12,591 nt of DNA from an uncultured Fretibacterium sp. Lineage in GTDB: Bacteria > Synergistota > Synergistia > Synergistales > Aminobacteriaceae. Both the position numbers and the translations under genes were made by a program. The stretch is from positions 1-12,591 of the forward strand of contig CAJPSE010000027.1 of NCBI GenBank assembly GCA_905373185.1, written 5' to 3'. Shown here in pieces: positions 1-7,250 of the stretch. Position 1 is the stretch's first letter; each line of letters begins with the position of its first letter. The notes under the pieces were generated by a model. The model saw only the letters and a program-made list of their open reading frames with translations, was not told the DNA's origin and did not search any database.

Positions 1-140
1 TTTCCGCTTCCCGACTCGCCCACCAGCCCGACGATCCGGTTGGGAGGGACGGCGAGGTCCAGCCCCTCTATCAGGACGCGCTCCGACCGCCCGTGCCGAA
101 TCCCGATCGTCACGTTGCGGAGCCTGAGGACGTCGTTCAT
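1..140 (-). CDS. Peptide ABC transporter ATP-binding protein, N-terminal fragment (DppD/OppD-like)
   Basis: Only the first 46 or so codons are in the window; the gene runs off the left edge. The reading frame begins MNDVLRLRNVTIGI and reaches a Walker A motif, GESGSGK, at about residues 41-47, as in the ATPases of peptide/nickel ABC importers. It would hydrolyse ATP on the cytoplasmic face to drive import through the two permeases encoded just upstream. Its ATG overlaps the stop codon of the preceding permease gene by 4 bases (ATGA arrangement, 137-140), which implies translational coupling in one operon. DppD-like is preferred over DppF-like because it is the first ATPase after the permeases, but the fragment is too short to prove this. 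Confidence 0.85.
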   Translation of the reverse strand, partial: MNDVLRLRNVTIGIRHGRSERVLIEGLDLAVPPNRIVGLVGESGSG

Positions 141-1021
141 CGCCGTGCGGGGTCCCCCGTACCCTGATCCAGGTACTCCCTGATCCCGTCCCCCAGAAAG
201 TTGAAGGACATGGCCAGCAGAAGGACGCAGAAGGCGGGGCCCAGGGAGATCCAGGGGGCGTTGAAAAGATGTTCGCGCCCCTGCGCGACCATCAGCCCGA
301 GGCTGGTCAGAGGGGGCTGAGCCCCAAGCCCCAGAAAGCTCAACCCCGCCTCGGAGAGGATGGCCCCCGGAACGTTGACCGTGTAGAGGACCAGAAGGGT
401 TTGCCGGATGTTCGGCAGGATATGGCGGACCATGATTCGGGCCCTCCCGACCCCGGTCGTCCGCGCGGCCTCCACGAAACCGCTCGTTTTCAGTCGTGCG
501 GTCTCCGACCGGACGATGCGCGCCGTCCCCGCCCATCCCGTCAGGCAGAGGACGAGGAGAAGGTTGACGAACCCCGCGCCCAGATTGTAGATCATCGCCA
601 TGGCCAGAATCATGAAGGGATAGGCGAGCACGATATCCGCGGTGCGCATGATCAGCGCATCGACCCTCCGGCCGGAGAGGACGGCCGTCATCCCGAGCAG
701 CGCGCCCAGGGCCAGGGAGAGGAATGTCGGGACGAACGCCGTGATCAGGGAAATGCGCGTTCCATGGAGGATGCGGCTCAGGACGTCGCGCCCCATGGCA
801 TCCGTGCCGACCCAGTGCTGCGCCGAGGGCGGACGGAGGAATTCCCCGTAGTTCGGGAGCGCGGGGTCGTAGGGCGCCAGCAGCGGGGCCAGGACGGCCA
901 GAAGGATAAAACAGAGAATCAGGAGTGCGCTGACGGCCCCCAGCTTCTTCCGTACCGCGAAGTCGTTGATGAGCCTCAGAGCGCGAAGCGCGAGGGGCTT
1001 GTCCATCGTCGGCGGGTTCAT
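137..1021 (-). CDS. Peptide ABC transporter permease, DppC/OppC family
   Basis: This 294-residue inner-membrane protein has the usual length and motifs of the C-type permease of Dpp/Opp importers. A cytoplasmic N-terminus (OppC_N-type) precedes a first membrane segment at about residues 28-48. The family motif GTDAMGRDVLSRILHGTR lies at about 72-89. The EAA loop that docks on the ATPase (EAARTTGVGRARIMVRHILPN) spans about 184-204. Five to six hydrophobic segments are visible. It lies 6 bp after the B-type permease gene and overlaps the ATPase gene by 4 bp. No clear Shine-Dalgarno is present before the ATG, so translation is probably coupled; an internal ATG at codon 6 is an alternative start. 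The substrate is likely di- or oligopeptides; nickel or other small solutes cannot be excluded. Confidence 0.93.
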   Translation of the reverse strand: MNPPTMDKPLALRALRLINDFAVRKKLGAVSALLILCFILLAVLAPLLAPYDPALPNYGEFLRPPSAQHWVGTDAMGRDVLSRILHGTRISLITAFVPTFLSLALGALLGMTAVLSGRRVDALIMRTADIVLAYPFMILAMAMIYNLGAGFVNLLLVLCLTGWAGTARIVRSETARLKTSGFVEAARTTGVGRARIMVRHILPNIRQTLLVLYTVNVPGAILSEAGLSFLGLGAQPPLTSLGLMVAQGREHLFNAPWISLGPAFCVLLLAMSFNFLGDGIREYLDQGTGDPARR

Positions 1022-1027
1022 GGGGAC

Positions 1028-1945
1028 TCAGCGGCGAAGGCGCGGGTCGATGGCCGCGCAGAGAAGGTCGGCGACGAGATTCCCCAGGATGACAACGGAC
1101 GTGGAGAGCAGGATGGCCCCCTGCAGCAGGGGCATGTCCCGCGAGACGAGCGCGTTGAGGGAGAGCGACCCCAGCCCGGGGATGGAGAACATGGATTCGG
1201 TGATGACGGCGCCGCCGAAGAGGGACGCGGACTGTATCGCCAGCAGGTTCACGACAGGTGGGAGCGCGTTCTTCAGCGCGTGGCGAAGGACGATGCGCGG
1301 CCGGCTCAGCCCCTTCATGTTCGCCGTGCGGATGAAGTCGGCGCCCATGGCGTCCAGCATGCTGGAGCGCACGAGGCGCACCACGGAGCCCGCCCCGTAC
1401 CACCCCAGGACCAATGAGGGCAGAACGAGGTGTTCCGAGCGAAAAAATCCCGAGACGGGGAACCATTTGAGCCTGTAGGCCAAGAAATATTGTAGCAGCA
1501 CGGCGCAGCAAAAGGTGGGGGTCGAGATCCCGAATACGGCGAAGGCCGTAATCGCCCTGTCGGAGAGCCTCCCCTCGAGCAGCGCGGCCCCTATCCCCGC
1601 CGAGATGCCGAAGATCCAGGTCAAAAGGGAGGCCGACAGCGCCAGCTTGCAGGTGTTGGGGAAGACCTCCGCCAGGATGTCCGCCACGGGGCGGTTCTGG
1701 GACAGGGAGACGCCGAGGTCCCCGTGCAGGATGCCCATGAGATAGCGCCAAAAGCGAACGTGGACGGGATCGTTGAGGCCGAAGCTCTCCATGAGCCGCG
1801 CGACGACGGCGGGGTCCTGCCTCTGGACGAGCATCCCGCTGAAGGGGTTTCCGGGGATGACGTTCATCAGAAGAAACGTCAGGAAGATGACCCCGACGAG
1901 CAACGGCAGCGTCAGGGCCACCCTCCTGGCCGTATAGGTCAGCAT
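1028..1945 (-). CDS. Peptide ABC transporter permease, DppB/OppB family
   Basis: This 305-residue membrane protein is the B-type partner permease. It starts MLTYTARRVALTLPLLVGV, the typical first helix of DppB/OppB proteins. A periplasmic loop follows, with the family-style stretch FGLNDPVHVRFWRYL and then HGDLGVSLSQNRPV at about residues 74-87. The EAA-type coupling loop is near FIRTANMKGLSRPRIVLRHA (about 205-224), and the C-terminus DPRLRR is typical of the family. It starts 22 nt after the stop of the binding-protein gene and ends 6 nt before the next permease. The ribosome binding site is weak. With the neighbouring genes it forms a complete SBP-B-C-ATPase importer operon. Confidence 0.93.
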   Translation of the reverse strand: MLTYTARRVALTLPLLVGVIFLTFLLMNVIPGNPFSGMLVQRQDPAVVARLMESFGLNDPVHVRFWRYLMGILHGDLGVSLSQNRPVADILAEVFPNTCKLALSASLLTWIFGISAGIGAALLEGRLSDRAITAFAVFGISTPTFCCAVLLQYFLAYRLKWFPVSGFFRSEHLVLPSLVLGWYGAGSVVRLVRSSMLDAMGADFIRTANMKGLSRPRIVLRHALKNALPPVVNLLAIQSASLFGGAVITESMFSIPGLGSLSLNALVSRDMPLLQGAILLSTSVVILGNLVADLLCAAIDPRLRR

Positions 1946-1967
1946 GTCGGCCTACAAGAGGACAACG

Positions 1968-3611
1968 TTATTTGCCGTAGGCCGGGTCGAGCTCCAGATC
2001 CCGCGTCGCCCCGGCCGCCCAGCCCTGCCACGAGAGCTGGAAGTTCTTCAGGCGCGGGCTCAGGACCCATTCACCCTTTCCGGAGACGATCGGCAGGTAA
2101 AGGGCCTTGTCGAAAGCGACCTCCTTCTCCAGTTCACGGTTCAGCGCGATGCGGGCATCAACGTCGCTCATCTCCCGAGCCCTGTAGATTCTCGCGCTCA
2201 GCTCCGGGTCGGCGAGGTTGGAGCCCACCGCCTGGCTTCCCAGCGCCGAGAAGCGGAAGAAGAAGGTATCGGCGTCGGGGATACCGGCGGTCACGGGGCC
2301 TATAAAGATCCCGAACGAGTCGTCACCCTTCATCACGGTATCCCAAAAGGCGCTCATGTCGAGGTTTTTGATGGTGAGCCTCACGCCGAGGGGCGCAAGC
2401 ATGGCCTGGACGGCCTCGTTGATGGGGTGGGTGTACTTGCTGCTGTTGTTCTGGATCAGAAGCAGGTCGAACCCGTTCTCGAACCCCGCTTCCTTCAGGA
2501 GGGCCCGCGCCTCGTCCAGGTCGAAGGGGATGTGGGGCAGGTCCTTGGTGTAGCCGGGGATCATCGGAGGGATGACGCCGTCCATGGGGACTCCCGTCCC
2601 ATTGAAGAAGAGCGTGTTCAGTGCGCTGCGGTCGACGGCCCTCTGGATGGCCTTGCGGACGCGGACGTCGTCCAGGGGTTTCGTCTTACAATTGAACATC
2701 ATGTAGGTCAGGCCGGGACGCTCGAAGGAACGGGTCAGGGGTTTCCAGACCTCGCTCTCCGTGAAGTGCTTGTAGGTGGCCGCGCTGCCGAGGCTCATCA
2801 CGTCGAGCTCTCCATTCTCGAACATCATGCGCTCCGTCGTAGGATCGATGTTGATCAGGTAGCGGACACCGTCGATGGAGGGCCGATTGCCGAAGTACTC
2901 GTCGTTCCGCACCAGATCAATCTCCTGATCGGGCTTCCAGCCTCCGAACTTCATCCAGCCCGTTCCCACGGTGTACTGGGGATCGAAGCCGAACTTCTCC
3001 CCACCCTCGGTGACGGCCTTGCGATTGAAGATCGACGCCGGGGCGTCGGTAAGGTTCGCGAGGAACGGAGCGTAGGGGGCCTCCAGGGCGATCTCCACGG
3101 TGTAGTCGTCGATCACCCGGACCCCGCCGACCGTCTTGGCCTTGCCCGAGAGCCGGTCCTTGGCCCCGGCGATCATCTCGAAGGTATCGGTGTTGAGCGT
3201 CTTTTCCTCCGGGTTCATCATCTTGTCGATGGTGAACAGGACGTCGTCCGCCTTGAACTCCGTGCCGTTATGGAACTTGACCCCCTTGCGCAGGCGGAAG
3301 GTGTAGGTTTTGCCGTCCGCGGAGACGTCCCAGGATTCGGCCAGGCCGGGGACGATGACCGCACCGCCCTTGCCGTCGGGCTCGGCCTCCACGAGGCGGC
3401 TGTAGATCTGGAGCGGAATGAAGTAGTCCGCGTTGGTCTTCTGGATGTCCAGGGTCCTCGGATTCTGGAACAGGGTGAGGACGAAGGTGTTTCCGTTGGG
3501 GCTTTTGTAGTTCTCGAACGGGTTGTTCTCGGCCGCCTGGGCCGGGGAAAATGCGTACAGGAAAAGCGCGGCCGCGGCCGCGGCCCGAGCAAAGCGCGTG
3601 ACGAATTTCAT
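1968..3611 (-). CDS. Peptide ABC transporter substrate-binding protein, family 5 (DppA/OppA-like)
   Basis: This 547-residue periplasmic binding protein captures the solute for the permeases encoded downstream. An Ala-rich signal peptide ends AFSPAQA, with likely cleavage after residue 26; there is no lipobox. The family-5 signature region lies at about residues 91-116 ([20 protein letters not shown], then KFHNG). The length is normal for the family. The start is supported by a strong Shine-Dalgarno, AGGAGGT, at about 3623-3629, 11 nt upstream of the ATG. A roughly 290-nt leader and a promoter lie upstream. The 5' end of this gene, its leader and its promoter have a decayed second copy at 8204-8730. 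Substrate class (peptide rather than nickel or opine) is inferred. Confidence 0.92.
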   Translation of the reverse strand: MKFVTRFARAAAAAALFLYAFSPAQAAENNPFENYKSPNGNTFVLTLFQNPRTLDIQKTNADYFIPLQIYSRLVEAEPDGKGGAVIVPGLAESWDVSADGKTYTFRLRKGVKFHNGTEFKADDVLFTIDKMMNPEEKTLNTDTFEMIAGAKDRLSGKAKTVGGVRVIDDYTVEIALEAPYAPFLANLTDAPASIFNRKAVTEGGEKFGFDPQYTVGTGWMKFGGWKPDQEIDLVRNDEYFGNRPSIDGVRYLINIDPTTERMMFENGELDVMSLGSAATYKHFTESEVWKPLTRSFERPGLTYMMFNCKTKPLDDVRVRKAIQRAVDRSALNTLFFNGTGVPMDGVIPPMIPGYTKDLPHIPFDLDEARALLKEAGFENGFDLLLIQNNSSKYTHPINEAVQAMLAPLGVRLTIKNLDMSAFWDTVMKGDDSFGIFIGPVTAGIPDADTFFFRFSALGSQAVGSNLADPELSARIYRAREMSDVDARIALNRELEKEVAFDKALYLPIVSGKGEWVLSPRLKNFQLSWQGWAAGATRDLELDPAYGK

Positions 3612-3905
3612 GATGACGGTCGACCTCCTATAGGGGACAACAGACGAAATGGGGCCGAACGGACCGGACGAGGCCGAGTTACAGAGGAGGAGACGCCCGC
3701 GTCAGGGAGCCCCCCGACGTCCGGCCGAACGGGACGACGATGCAGCACGTGCACTACGCATGTTCGATCACGTTTCCGGACGACGCACCGAAAAGCCCCC
3801 CCTTCGGCCTCAACGCCGATGTCTTTAACGGGTGACGCCGGCGATCAACGATGTCGGCGATCTGTGGACGGACCCGTTTGCACAGGGCCCCTCTTCGCCT
3901 GCCTC
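3612..3905 (-). promoter_or_regulatory. Long 5' leader of the peptide-transporter operon, duplicated at 8389-8690
   Basis: This roughly 290-bp non-coding stretch lies between the predicted promoter and the binding-protein ATG on the minus strand. Nearly the whole length is repeated upstream of the decayed gene copy at 8389-8690. By eye the first 190 bp next to the ATG are about 90% identical. Near the predicted transcript start both copies can form a hairpin of GGGCCC with GGGTCC (3870-3890 here, 8654-8676 in the copy), with different loop lengths. I do not recognise a known riboswitch. The identity may simply reflect recent duplication. Confidence 0.5.
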
Positions 3906-3934
3906 AGGCTATCAGAAACTCGCGAGAGCGTCAA
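3906..3934 (-). promoter_or_regulatory. Predicted sigma-70-like promoter of the peptide-transporter operon
   Basis: Read on the minus strand, a -35 box TTGACG (3929-3934) is followed by exactly 17 nt and a -10 box TAGCCT (3906-3911). The -10 is preceded by TG in the extended position (TGATAGCCT). Both boxes and the spacer length are kept in the duplicated copy at 8691-8719. It would start transcription about 290 nt upstream of the binding-protein ATG. Prediction by inspection only. Confidence 0.6.
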
Positions 3935-3945
3935 GGATTTTCCCG

Positions 3946-4103
3946 AGAGCCATTCTCAATACAGCAGCGGTGCTCTAATGCTCTAATGAACGAGACAGCA
4001 AGTCTTTGATTTACCTCTTCAGGCTTACAACAGTTTCATCAAACCTCCGGACCATTCTGTGAGTTTCAAGAGTCATGTCTGCCTCTGCGATACGATTGTC
4101 TTC
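3946..4103. other. Intergenic region between the module and the peptide-operon promoter
   Basis: This is the AT-rich downstream edge of the amino-acid transporter operon. It contains a tandem GCTCTAAT doublet (3972-3987) and an imperfect palindrome (3998-4014) that recurs near 9329. I see no gene and no convincing U-tailed terminator for the minus-strand operon, so read-through into the peptide-transporter leader is possible. Confidence 0.5.
3996..4014. repeat. Short dispersed palindromic repeat, copy 1
   Basis: CAGCAAGTCTTTGATTTAC matches CAGCAAATCTTTGATTTGC at 9327-9345 with two changes. The second copy contains a perfect 7-bp inverted repeat around TTT; this copy retains the stem with one mismatch and one G-T pair. 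Both copies lie next to junctions of rearranged DNA. Function unknown. Confidence 0.5.
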
Positions 4104-4841
4104 CTACATGACAAAGCCATTCAGGAAACTGCAGAGCTTTTTATTTGTGCCGTTTCTCCTCAAATTATCGGGCGCTCCCTCGTTCGTCATCATTCCGTCG
4201 TCCATAAAAAAGACCTTATCCGAGATTTCCATCGCAAAATTCATTTCATGCGTTACTATCAGCATACTGCACCGCTTCTTGTCGGCCAAATCCTTAATGA
4301 TCGCTAAAACCTCTCCCACCCGCTCGGGATCCAACGAAGACGTTGGCTCATCGAATAATATTATCTCGGGGTTTACCGCCAGGGCTCTGGCAATTCCCAC
4401 TCTCTGCTGCTGACCTCCCGACAGCCTGGAGGGATAGCAATGCCGTTTGTCCTGCAATCCTACCTGTTCCAGCAGCTGTAACGCAATCTTCAGCGCAGTC
4501 TCTCTCTTTTTCTTCTGAACCAAAACCAGGGGCATCATTATGTTTTCCAAAACCGTTTTATTCTTGAACAGACAATAGTTTTGGAATACCATCGCGGTCT
4601 TGTTTCTCAGCCTTCGGATCTGTCTTTCCGACGAAGTGCCGGCATCGACCGACAGATCTCCTATCTTTATGCTTCCTCCATCGGGCTTTTCTATAAAATT
4701 GATACACCTCAGCAAGGTGGATTTGCCTGTTCCGGATGGGCCAATGATGACCCCTACCTCTCCATCGTCAATCTGAAAGGTAATGCCCTTCAGCACCTTT
4801 AAGCTTCCAAAGCTTTTTTCCAATCCTGTCACTTGAAGCAT
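4104..4841 (-). CDS. Polar amino acid ABC transporter ATP-binding protein (GlnQ/HisP-like)
   Basis: This 245-residue ATPase has every hallmark of the family-3 amino-acid importer ATPases. Walker A GPSGTGKST lies at 34-42, the Q-loop at Q87 (MVFQNYCLF) and the signature LSGGQQQR at 140-147. Walker B IILFDE is at 160-165, the D-loop (SSLDPE) follows, and the H-loop histidine is H198 (IVTHEM). The length is normal. It powers import through the permease encoded 12 nt upstream, whose stop codon overlaps this gene's ribosome binding site (TAAAGGTGG before the ATG). It is the last gene of a five-gene minus-strand operon. Codon use is more AT-rich than in the flanking peptide-transporter genes. Confidence 0.94.
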   Translation of the reverse strand: MLQVTGLEKSFGSLKVLKGITFQIDDGEVGVIIGPSGTGKSTLLRCINFIEKPDGGSIKIGDLSVDAGTSSERQIRRLRNKTAMVFQNYCLFKNKTVLENIMMPLVLVQKKKRETALKIALQLLEQVGLQDKRHCYPSRLSGGQQQRVGIARALAVNPEIILFDEPTSSLDPERVGEVLAIIKDLADKKRCSMLIVTHEMNFAMEISDKVFFMDDGMMTNEGAPDNLRRNGTNKKLCSFLNGFVM

Positions 4842-4853
4842 GAAGGCCCACCT

Positions 4854-5522
4854 TTATAAAAACCGGTAAATTCTTACCTCGAGTTGTTTTTGAATGAGGT
4901 CCACGCAAACGATCAGCAACCAGTATACGATTCCGGCCGCAATGTACGCCTCCATAAAATTGTAGCCGATCGCGGCTGCTATCTTGGCCTGTGAAAGTAT
5001 CTCCACTACGCCGATGGTAAACGCAACCGCCGTGTTTTTTATGGTGCCGACAAGCGCATTGCCCAGAGATGGGAAAATGCTTATGAAAGCCTGAGGAACT
5101 ATAATTTCTTTCATCGTTTGGAATTTGCTCAACCCTATAGATATGGCGGCCTCCTTCTGTCCTTTATCCACGGACAACAACCCTCCTCTTATGATTTCTG
5201 CATTGAACGCCGAGGTATTCAATGCCACAGATACGATAAAGGCCGTTTCCGCGGATATCGACCGCAGCGAGAAAAAAATTTGGGGCAATCCGTAATAAAA
5301 TATAAACAGTTGAGTGATATAGGGGGTCGATCTGAAAAACGATATGTACAATCCTGCCAGCCCCCTGACCGGAGCGAGCTTTGATCCTCTCAGGGCAACC
5401 AGCATAATCGCTATAAAAATCGACAATGCAAAGGACACGCACCCCAGATAAAGCGTGTAGGGAACCTTAAAGATGATTTCAAATATGCAGTTGACGAAAA
5501 AATTAAAATCAAACCTGACCAT
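4854..5522 (-). CDS. Polar amino acid ABC transporter permease (HisM/GlnP family)
   Basis: This 222-residue inner-membrane permease starts MVRFDFNFFVNCIFEIIFKV. The typical TL-x-L first helix of the HisM/GlnP family follows. The family motif SFFRSTPYITQLFIFYYGLP lies at about 61-80, and the EAA coupling loop KGQKEAAISIGLSKFQTMKE spans about 120-139. Only one permease gene is present, so the channel is probably a homodimer. A 254-bp gap containing a terminator-like hairpin separates it from the binding-protein gene upstream, which would lower its expression relative to the binding protein. The ribosome binding site is weak (AAGAGA). Substrate not predictable from the permease. Confidence 0.93.
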   Translation of the reverse strand: MVRFDFNFFVNCIFEIIFKVPYTLYLGCVSFALSIFIAIMLVALRGSKLAPVRGLAGLYISFFRSTPYITQLFIFYYGLPQIFFSLRSISAETAFIVSVALNTSAFNAEIIRGGLLSVDKGQKEAAISIGLSKFQTMKEIIVPQAFISIFPSLGNALVGTIKNTAVAFTIGVVEILSQAKIAAAIGYNFMEAYIAAGIVYWLLIVCVDLIQKQLEVRIYRFL

Positions 5523-5601
5523 GTCAGTCTCTTAACGTAGAAAGCTCCATCTCATAAATTCAGAAATTACGCTCTTGCTCGTTGAAAGATAACGGTACCT
5601 C

Positions 5602-5659
5602 AAAAAAGGAGAGCAAGAGACAACGGCAGCCCACAATCAGTACGGTGCCTCTTGCCCTC
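5602..5659 (-). terminator. Intercistronic hairpin followed by a U-tract (possible attenuator)
   Basis: On the minus strand GAGGGCAAGAG (5649-5659) can pair with CTCTTGCTCTC (5609-5619). This gives an 11-bp stem with one G-U pair, around a loop that can form an inner GGCA/TGCC stem. TTTTTT (5602-5607) follows after two C residues. This is the form of an intrinsic terminator and lies between the binding-protein and permease genes. The 3' arm can alternatively pair with a downstream GAGCAAGAG at 5572-5580. Partial termination here would give more binding protein than permease and ATPase. Confidence 0.6.
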
Positions 5660-5776
5660 CGGAAGAGCTCATTCCCTGTGTTTCCCTCCTGGGGCTCCAC
5701 AAAAAACGGGCAGCCTCGGGAAGAAATAGTTTCTCACGTCAACCCTCACGACAAAAAACCTGAACGTCAAACCTTT

Positions 5777-6562
5777 TCATTCGGGCCGGGTAACGTCCAC
5801 CTTGTAGTACTGCTCGGAAATCCTTTTCAGCGTTCCATCCTGAAGCATGGAAGCGATAGCGTCATTGACGGCACGGATCAGTTCCGGATCTGCATTTTTG
5901 GAAAATGGGTATGCGTTTTTCTCCAGGACGACGGGATGCCCCGCTATCTTCAGTTTGTAGGGCTTTTTCTCCAGCCTGGCCTTAAAGGCCACGTCCGTTA
6001 TCGGTCCCGCATCGGCTTTCCCCTGCTCGATGGCGTCAAACAGGGATCCGGCTCCCGATGGGATGACCTTGATCTGCCTCTCTTTGGGAAGCGCGTTGTT
6101 GTACTCCATCAGTATCGGATAAAAGGAATGAGTCGGCTCGATCTCAACCGCGTACCCCTGGAGGTCGTCCAGGGTGTCGTACTTGAAGTCCTCCCTGACC
6201 ATCAGATAAATTTTATTGTATCCGTACACGTCGGAGAATATATAATTTTTCTTCCTGGCTTCGTTGATGGATATCTGAAATGCAATCGTGTCTATTTTTC
6301 CGGCATCCAAACTGCCGAACAGGTTGTCCAGACTGCCTATCTCAACCCATTCGACCTTCCGGCCCATTCTCTTTCCAATCTCCTCAAAAGCATCATGCTC
6401 GAACCCCGTCAGCTCTCTTTTGTCGTTTTTGTAGCTGGCCGGAGCAAAGGAGGGATTTGTCCCTACCCGGACGACAGGCTCCGCATTCCCCCTGGCACAT
6501 CCTGCAATCAACACCATCAAGATTACCGCCCAAACGTACAGCTTCCTGAGAACGACTCCCAT
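5777..6562 (-). CDS. Polar amino acid ABC transporter substrate-binding lipoprotein (family 3)
   Basis: This is a family-3 solute-binding protein (SBP_bac_3-type) of 261 residues. I place the start at the ATG ending at 6562, not at an upstream in-frame ATG at 6592, because a clear ribosome binding site (GGAGGTG, 7 nt spacing) precedes it. The N-terminus is then a textbook lipoprotein signal, MGVVLRKLYVWAVILM followed by the lipobox I-A-G-C with Cys22 as the lipid anchor. Family features include VGTNPSFAPASYKND near the mature N-terminus, LTGFEHDAFEEIGKRMG, and ISINEARKKNYIFSDVYGY carrying the arginine that usually binds the ligand carboxylate. The ribosome binding site overlaps the end of the DUF169 gene upstream, so the two are coupled. 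Ligand unknown; a polar amino acid is likely. Confidence 0.93.
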   Translation of the reverse strand: MGVVLRKLYVWAVILMVLIAGCARGNAEPVVRVGTNPSFAPASYKNDKRELTGFEHDAFEEIGKRMGRKVEWVEIGSLDNLFGSLDAGKIDTIAFQISINEARKKNYIFSDVYGYNKIYLMVREDFKYDTLDDLQGYAVEIEPTHSFYPILMEYNNALPKERQIKVIPSGAGSLFDAIEQGKADAGPITDVAFKARLEKKPYKLKIAGHPVVLEKNAYPFSKNADPELIRAVNDAIASMLQDGTLKRISEQYYKVDVTRPE

Positions 6563-6566
6563 AAAA

Positions 6567-7250
6567 TTACACCTCCATTTTGTTGTTGCCAAAGACTTTC
6601 AGGATTCCCTCCGAGACCCCTTCGAACATATTGACCGGCATCCCGATACCCAGTTCTCCTTCGTCGCTGACCGTAGAGGTACGGGCTCCGCAGCACATCA
6701 GCGACACATTGATATCGTTCCGTACAAACGGCTTTGCGACCAGGTCGCTGCACATCGCGGCATTTCCCACGGAGACAAAATTCTGAGGACGGCCATAATG
6801 ATAGGAGTAGCCCCTTACAATCTTCATCATCTGCTCCGACATGCCCATCATCACGATAACATCTGCCTCCGGCATCTCTGCCAGCGGGCCTATCTCGAGA
6901 CCATAAATCTCCTGAGAGATTCTCATGAAGCTTTTTGTTACCTCTCTTCCGATACTATAGTCCGAGTACAACCCGCACTTGCTCATCAGCCTTCCGGATC
7001 TATCCAGCTCGGGGACAGGCTTCAGCCCCAGTTGATGAGGACCGCCGGAACAGGAAAAATTCTCCCGCCTCACCTTCAGTTTATCCCCATGACACGCTTT
7101 ATTGACGAAAGCGCACAATCTGCCCTTGCCCTTTATCTCCGCTGCATCCGTCCTTCCATATTCCAACTCGAACGGAATAAACCTTACCCCAACTATCCGG
7201 CGCTGTAGTGCCAACAAATCAGCGACTTTAGCTACATAATCCGTAAACAT
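6567..7250 (-). CDS. DUF169 family protein (second of the pair)
   Basis: This 227-residue soluble protein has no signal peptide or membrane segment. I recognise it as DUF169 from the N-terminal IVGVRFIPF, the CSDLVAKPFV segment, NVSLMCCGAR and the C-terminal ELGIGMPVNMFEGVSEGIL. Its function is not established. It has seven cysteines (46, 53, 67, 92, 167, 186, 187), suggesting metal or thiol/cofactor chemistry, which is inference. Its ATG directly abuts the stop codon of the paralogous gene upstream (TAG then ATG, 0 nt), and its 3' end carries the ribosome binding site of the binding-protein gene. The tight coupling suggests it acts with its paralogue and the transporter. Confidence 0.85.
   Translation of the reverse strand: MFTDYVAKVADLLALQRRIVGVRFIPFELEYGRTDAAEIKGKGRLCAFVNKACHGDKLKVRRENFSCSGGPHQLGLKPVPELDRSGRLMSKCGLYSDYSIGREVTKSFMRISQEIYGLEIGPLAEMPEADVIVMMGMSEQMMKIVRGYSYHYGRPQNFVSVGNAAMCSDLVAKPFVRNDINVSLMCCGARTSTVSDEGELGIGMPVNMFEGVSEGILKVFGNNKMEV

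Larger units (their letters stand above)
3351..3945 (-). repeat. Direct repeat copy 1 (5' end of peptide-binding-protein gene, leader and promoter)
   Basis: This segment matches 8204-8730 in the same orientation. It covers about 87 codons of the binding protein, the ribosome binding site, the long leader and the promoter. Matching is clear up to TCAAGGATTTTCCC and is lost just beyond it. Here the gene part is intact. The two copies are offset by about 4.78 kb (ATG at 3611 versus 8388) and flank the AT-richer amino-acid transporter/DUF169 module. Confidence 0.85.

Noticed and set aside
3702..3761. 19-codon minus-strand upstream frame in the leader, same length in both copies (also 8479-8538)
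   Set aside because: The differences between copies all change the amino acid (R to H, R to H, R to Q, G to E), and no good ribosome binding site precedes it, so coding is not supported.
1944..3986. Long 680-codon plus-strand frame over the peptide-binding-protein gene
   Set aside because: It is the complement of a well-supported family-5 binding protein with signal peptide and strong ribosome binding site; high GC creates long opposite-strand frames. The same applies to 269-1417 (+), 9509-10684 (-) and 10838-12493 (-).
5523..5776. T-box or other riboswitch in the gap between binding protein and permease
   Set aside because: A GGTACCG string is present, but the T-box core AGGGTGG and the specifier architecture are missing; a simple terminator/attenuator explains the structure.
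6563..6592. Upstream ATG start for the family-3 binding protein
   Set aside because: It would overlap the DUF169 gene, add ten non-signal residues and place the GGAGGTG ribosome binding site inside the coding region.
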